Below, piece by piece: positions 61,421 to 64,000 of a stretch of 64,000 nucleotides of DNA. The first letter of the stretch is position 1. Every line of letters starts with the position of its first letter. Position numbers and translations under genes: made by a program. Below the pieces are notes generated by a model. That model saw only the letters and a program-made list of their open reading frames with translations. It was not told where the DNA came from and searched no databases. Location: the NCBI RefSeq assembly GCF_024586455.1, contig NC_065921.1, positions 87,232,061 to 87,296,060 of the forward strand. The letters run 5' to 3'. Origin of the DNA: Bactrocera neohumeralis. Its lineage: Eukaryota > Arthropoda > Insecta > Diptera > Tephritidae.

Positions 61421-62650
61421 ATGGAACCACCTAAAGACAAATGGAATATCGTGCTACTTGTATTTATTCTACATGGCATTGGGACATTGATGCCATGGAA
61501 TATGTTTATAACGGCAAAGAGTTATTTCGTTGAATTCAAATTAGGCGGAGATTCAAATTCAACAGGTGCTTCAAATTATGCAGCGAATTTCTTGCAATAT
61601 CATGGATTTGCGGCTCAAATTCCCAATGTGGTATTTAATTGGCTCAATGTGTTTTTAAATTTGGGTGGAGATTTGACGACACGAATGGCGATTAGTATAT
61701 TAGTGGAGCTGTTTATATTTGTGGTTACAGTTCTTATGGCCATGGTTGACTCTACAAATTGGCCCGGCGCCTTTTTTTGGATTACAATGATCACAGTAGT
61801 CGTCTTAAATATGGCTAGCGCTGTTTACCAAAATACTATATTCGGAATGGTCGCAACATTTCCATTTAGATATACCGGCGCGGTAATATTGGGATGCAAT
61901 ATTTGCGGCCTCTTTGTATCTTTAATAAGTATTGGGAGCAATTATATATTTCCTACAATTAGAACTGCTGCCATTTATTACTTCATAACAGCGATGGTGC
62001 TTTTGTTATTTTGTTATGATACATTCTTCGCAATACCTTTGAACAAATTTTTCATCTATAATCAACTTTCACGAAAAACGGAAGGCAGTGAAAATGTGAA
62101 AACTTCGGATATACCTTATTGGACTATCTTTAAAACAGCATCTATGCAGCTGTTTAATGTATTTTTAATATTCTTTGTAACATTGGCGGTTTTTCCTGCC
62201 GTAAACTCAGATATTAAGGCATCGTCATCAGATTTCTTCATAAAGGACCCTATAATGTACATACAAATTACCTGCTTTTTAACATTCAACTTATTTGCGA
62301 TGCTTGGAAGTTTGACTTCATATTGGATTCAATGGCCTGGTCCGAAATATTTGGTCGTACCAGTTGCCTTGCGATTGGTTTTTATACCGTTATTCCTGTT
62401 TTGCAATTATTTGCCTCTAAACATCGATAGAAGTCTGCCAGTTTTAATAAACAATGATTGGATATACTGGATTATTGGTGTTTTAATGGCATACACTTCC
62501 GGATACTACAGTGCTCTGGCAATGATGTATGCACCACAGACAGTTGAACAAAACCACCAAGTCAAAGCGGGAATGTTCGCCGGTGCGATGCTCATAAGTG
62601 GGATTTTTTGTGGAATTTTGTTTTCATTCATAACTCCTTACTTAGTCTAA
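61421..62650 (+). CDS. Equilibrative nucleoside transporter (ENT/SLC29 family)
   Basis: Integral membrane carrier moving nucleosides or nucleobases down their gradient (SLC29 family). A single uninterrupted frame of 409 aa starts at the first ATG. The first membrane segment carries the ENT hallmark (HGIGTLMPWNMFITAKSYF, residues 18-36). Further hydrophobic segments fit the family's eleven: about 65-85, 90-108, 117-135, 150-172, 182-203, 238-262, 280-300, 308-330, 348-366 and 383-407. Residues 141-152 contain the family-typical FGMVATFPFRYT. The loop between segments 6 and 7 (about 205-235) is short, so the protein is smaller than typical members (about 450-480 aa) but complete. By neighbourhood it could be the orthologue of Drosophila Ent3, which I recall lying close by; I cannot confirm it. 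The intronless structure is unusual beside the multi-exon Trap1. No diagnostic residue looks lost. Confidence 0.9.
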   Translation: MEPPKDKWNIVLLVFILHGIGTLMPWNMFITAKSYFVEFKLGGDSNSTGASNYAANFLQYHGFAAQIPNVVFNWLNVFLNLGGDLTTRMAISILVELFIFVVTVLMAMVDSTNWPGAFFWITMITVVVLNMASAVYQNTIFGMVATFPFRYTGAVILGCNICGLFVSLISIGSNYIFPTIRTAAIYYFITAMVLLLFCYDTFFAIPLNKFFIYNQLSRKTEGSENVKTSDIPYWTIFKTASMQLFNVFLIFFVTLAVFPAVNSDIKASSSDFFIKDPIMYIQITCFLTFNLFAMLGSLTSYWIQWPGPKYLVVPVALRLVFIPLFLFCNYLPLNIDRSLPVLINNDWIYWIIGVLMAYTSGYYSALAMMYAPQTVEQNHQVKAGMFAGAMLISGIFCGILFSFITPYLV

Positions 62651-62655
62651 TATGA

Positions 62656-62684
62656 AATAAACTGAAATTTATATTATGAATAAA
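62656..62684 (+). terminator. Poly(A) signals of the nucleoside transporter gene
   Basis: Two AATAAA hexamers lie at 62656-62661 and 62679-62684, the first 6 bp after the stop codon. The 3' UTR is probably under 60 bp. Confidence 0.55.
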
Positions 62685-62685
62685 C

Positions 62686-63489
62686 TTTTTACGGAAATTA
62701 AAAATTAACAGTTACAAACTTTAGGATTTCCGGACATATAGGCTTTCTCCACACTTATATATAAATGTATATATTATTTGTCCATTGCAAGACAAACTCT
62801 TCAAAAATAAAGTATGTGGGTTTATTTCATATATGTTAGATTTATTTAAATGAGAAATTATGTGATACCTTAGTTATTAAAAAAATTCGTATTGGCGTTG
62901 GCGCCGTCATATACCACCTAACATCAGAAAATGCGACCCTGTTTCACGTGAGTAGTCATTATGGATTAAAAAGCAAAGTGTAGCATAGCGCGTACTCGCT
63001 CTGCTGGCGAGAGACGAAAAATGACCGAAATACCTCTCACGTGCTTCTCCACTTGTACGCTCTTTATTATACTTAGCATGTGAATGTGTACTCAATACCC
63101 CTCTTATCCTCACTATTTCTATCAAGAATATGATCTACGTTCCTTGTAATTAGCCCAAATTCAAGCAATCTTTCCAGTATTCGAATTATTACTTTTTTAT
63201 AGCCTCTCTTTGTTAATTTGGCTTACGGTGCTTAGGTTTTATAGATATTTTATTGAAAAGCTGTATAGTCAATGGTCACGCGCAGTTCGAAGGGAAAATT
63301 TTTAGTCGTACACACACACTATTGCATCTCGTTAAATGCGCGTGTGACGTTTTCTCCTTTTCAGCGCACCCTTTCCCCAACCCAATGCTGCTTCTAAATA
63401 ACTTGGTCATATGACCACTAGTTTAATCATGCGTATGCAACAACTATACTCGTATAGCCGCGCGATAACATTTGTATGAGCGGCTTGGC
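62686..63489. other. Non-coding stretch
   Basis: No gene is supported. Further AATAAA at 62806. GC-richer patches near 62985-63060. The small minus-strand frame at 62907-63125 has no recognisable domain. Confidence 0.45.
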
Positions 63490-63498
63490 TATATAATA
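63490..63498 (+). promoter_or_regulatory. TATA box candidate of a gene running off the right edge
   Basis: TATATAATA, followed 36 bp later by a second TATATAATT (63526-63534). Downstream are TCAGTG (63581) and then leader-like sequence with a splice donor at 63724. Which TATA and start are used is unclear. Confidence 0.35.
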
Positions 63499-63559
63499 AC
63501 TATTTCAATCGAAAGTGACAACTGGTATATAATTGGAAACCAGCAAACACTACGAGCTG

Positions 63560-63723
63560 AACAACAGCGGAGTTTGGCGTTCAGTGAAGAAATTGAAATC
63601 ACTCACAGTGTTGTCAGCGACCGAACCGACCAGTTCTTGTTCGAACTCCTACGCTCTAGCAGCAAGTTACCAGTTACCAGTCAAGACCCAAGAAAGGCCT
63701 AAAGCTAACCACAAGTTAGTCAA
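63560..63723 (+). other. Candidate non-coding first exon of an unseen gene
   Basis: The sequence from about 63560 has the balanced, AAC/CAG/ACC-rich texture of fly 5' leaders and ends GTTAGTCAA|GTGAGTG, a strong donor at 63724. No long frame crosses the donor, so the coding part would lie beyond the window. The start shown is approximate. Confidence 0.35.
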
Positions 63724-64000
63724 GTGAGTGTTGGAACTGTGCAATCTGTGATAAAAGTTTTCAAAATACATATGACATACGGTCTGCTTAGTGTGTTGAA
63801 GTTGTAGAAAAAAAGTGAAGGGAGGGAAATTATAGCTGAATTGAATTTGTACTGTTTGCTGAAACGATTTTGAGAAACATCAGGCAGACAATAGTCGATT
63901 CACTTTAAACATCCCCAGGGGAAATTGGAAAGAATACGCAATAACAGAACACAGGCAGAGGCAGAAAATTGCCACGACATTTGCTGAAACACAAGGCAAA
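63724..64000. other. Probable intron start or non-coding edge
   Basis: Nothing recognisable. No frame or repeat of note to the window end. Confidence 0.4.

Noticed and set aside
63472..63702. 76-codon frame at the right edge as a gene
   Set aside because: No domain, it starts before the TATA candidates and ends inside the putative leader. A non-coding first exon is the better reading.

Overview
The window looks like nuclear DNA of a higher fly (Diptera: Brachycera). It is AT-rich, full of (TACA)n/(ATGT)n and CA/TG microsatellites, has many introns of 56-98 bp, and carries degraded mariner copies and fly-type non-LTR retrotransposon pieces. The repeat mix and the long non-coding stretches suggest a tephritid fruit fly (Bactrocera/Ceratitis-like) more than Drosophila. 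That is an inference. From memory, jing and Trap1 are neighbours in Drosophila too.

Only three protein genes can be supported, all on the plus strand in the right-hand 25 kb. (1) 38900-46033: jing, the fly homologue of AEBP2, in seven coding exons (1,895 aa by my splicing). It has a long Q/A/S/T-rich N-terminal part, three C2H2 zinc fingers and an acidic tract. (2) 58424-61016: Trap1, the mitochondrial Hsp90, in eight exons (707 aa). (3) 61421-62650: an intronless equilibrative nucleoside transporter (409 aa). At the right edge, 63490-63723 resembles the promoter and non-coding first exon of another gene.

The first 38.8 kb have no supportable protein gene. They are probably the 5' regulatory and intronic territory of jing, with candidate alternative first exons near 29.1, 31.8 and 34.4 kb. 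The region holds at least four mariner lineages as dead copies (2.3-3.5, 4.2-4.5, 6.3-7.1, 9.2-10.5, 11.7, 34.6-35.3 and 35.5-36.0 kb), a non-LTR retrotransposon carcass (18.2-19.5 kb), two arrays of a ~153-bp repeat (16.0 and 32.6 kb), and a dispersed repeat at 21.5-23.3 kb. It also holds a striking 125-bp tandem array (13.6-14.8 kb) in which every monomer carries a TATAAATA box, an initiator-like site 27 nt downstream and an inverted repeat.

Between jing and Trap1 (46-58 kb) lie the jing 3' region, extreme T-rich simple sequence including a 16-bp minisatellite, and a 684-bp TTAA-flanked inverted-repeat element with a 161-bp TA-flanked element nested in it.

The three genes share no pathway: chromatin/transcription control (jing), mitochondrial protein folding (Trap1) and nucleoside transport. 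All coordinates, phases and repeat periods were read by hand. No database search was run.
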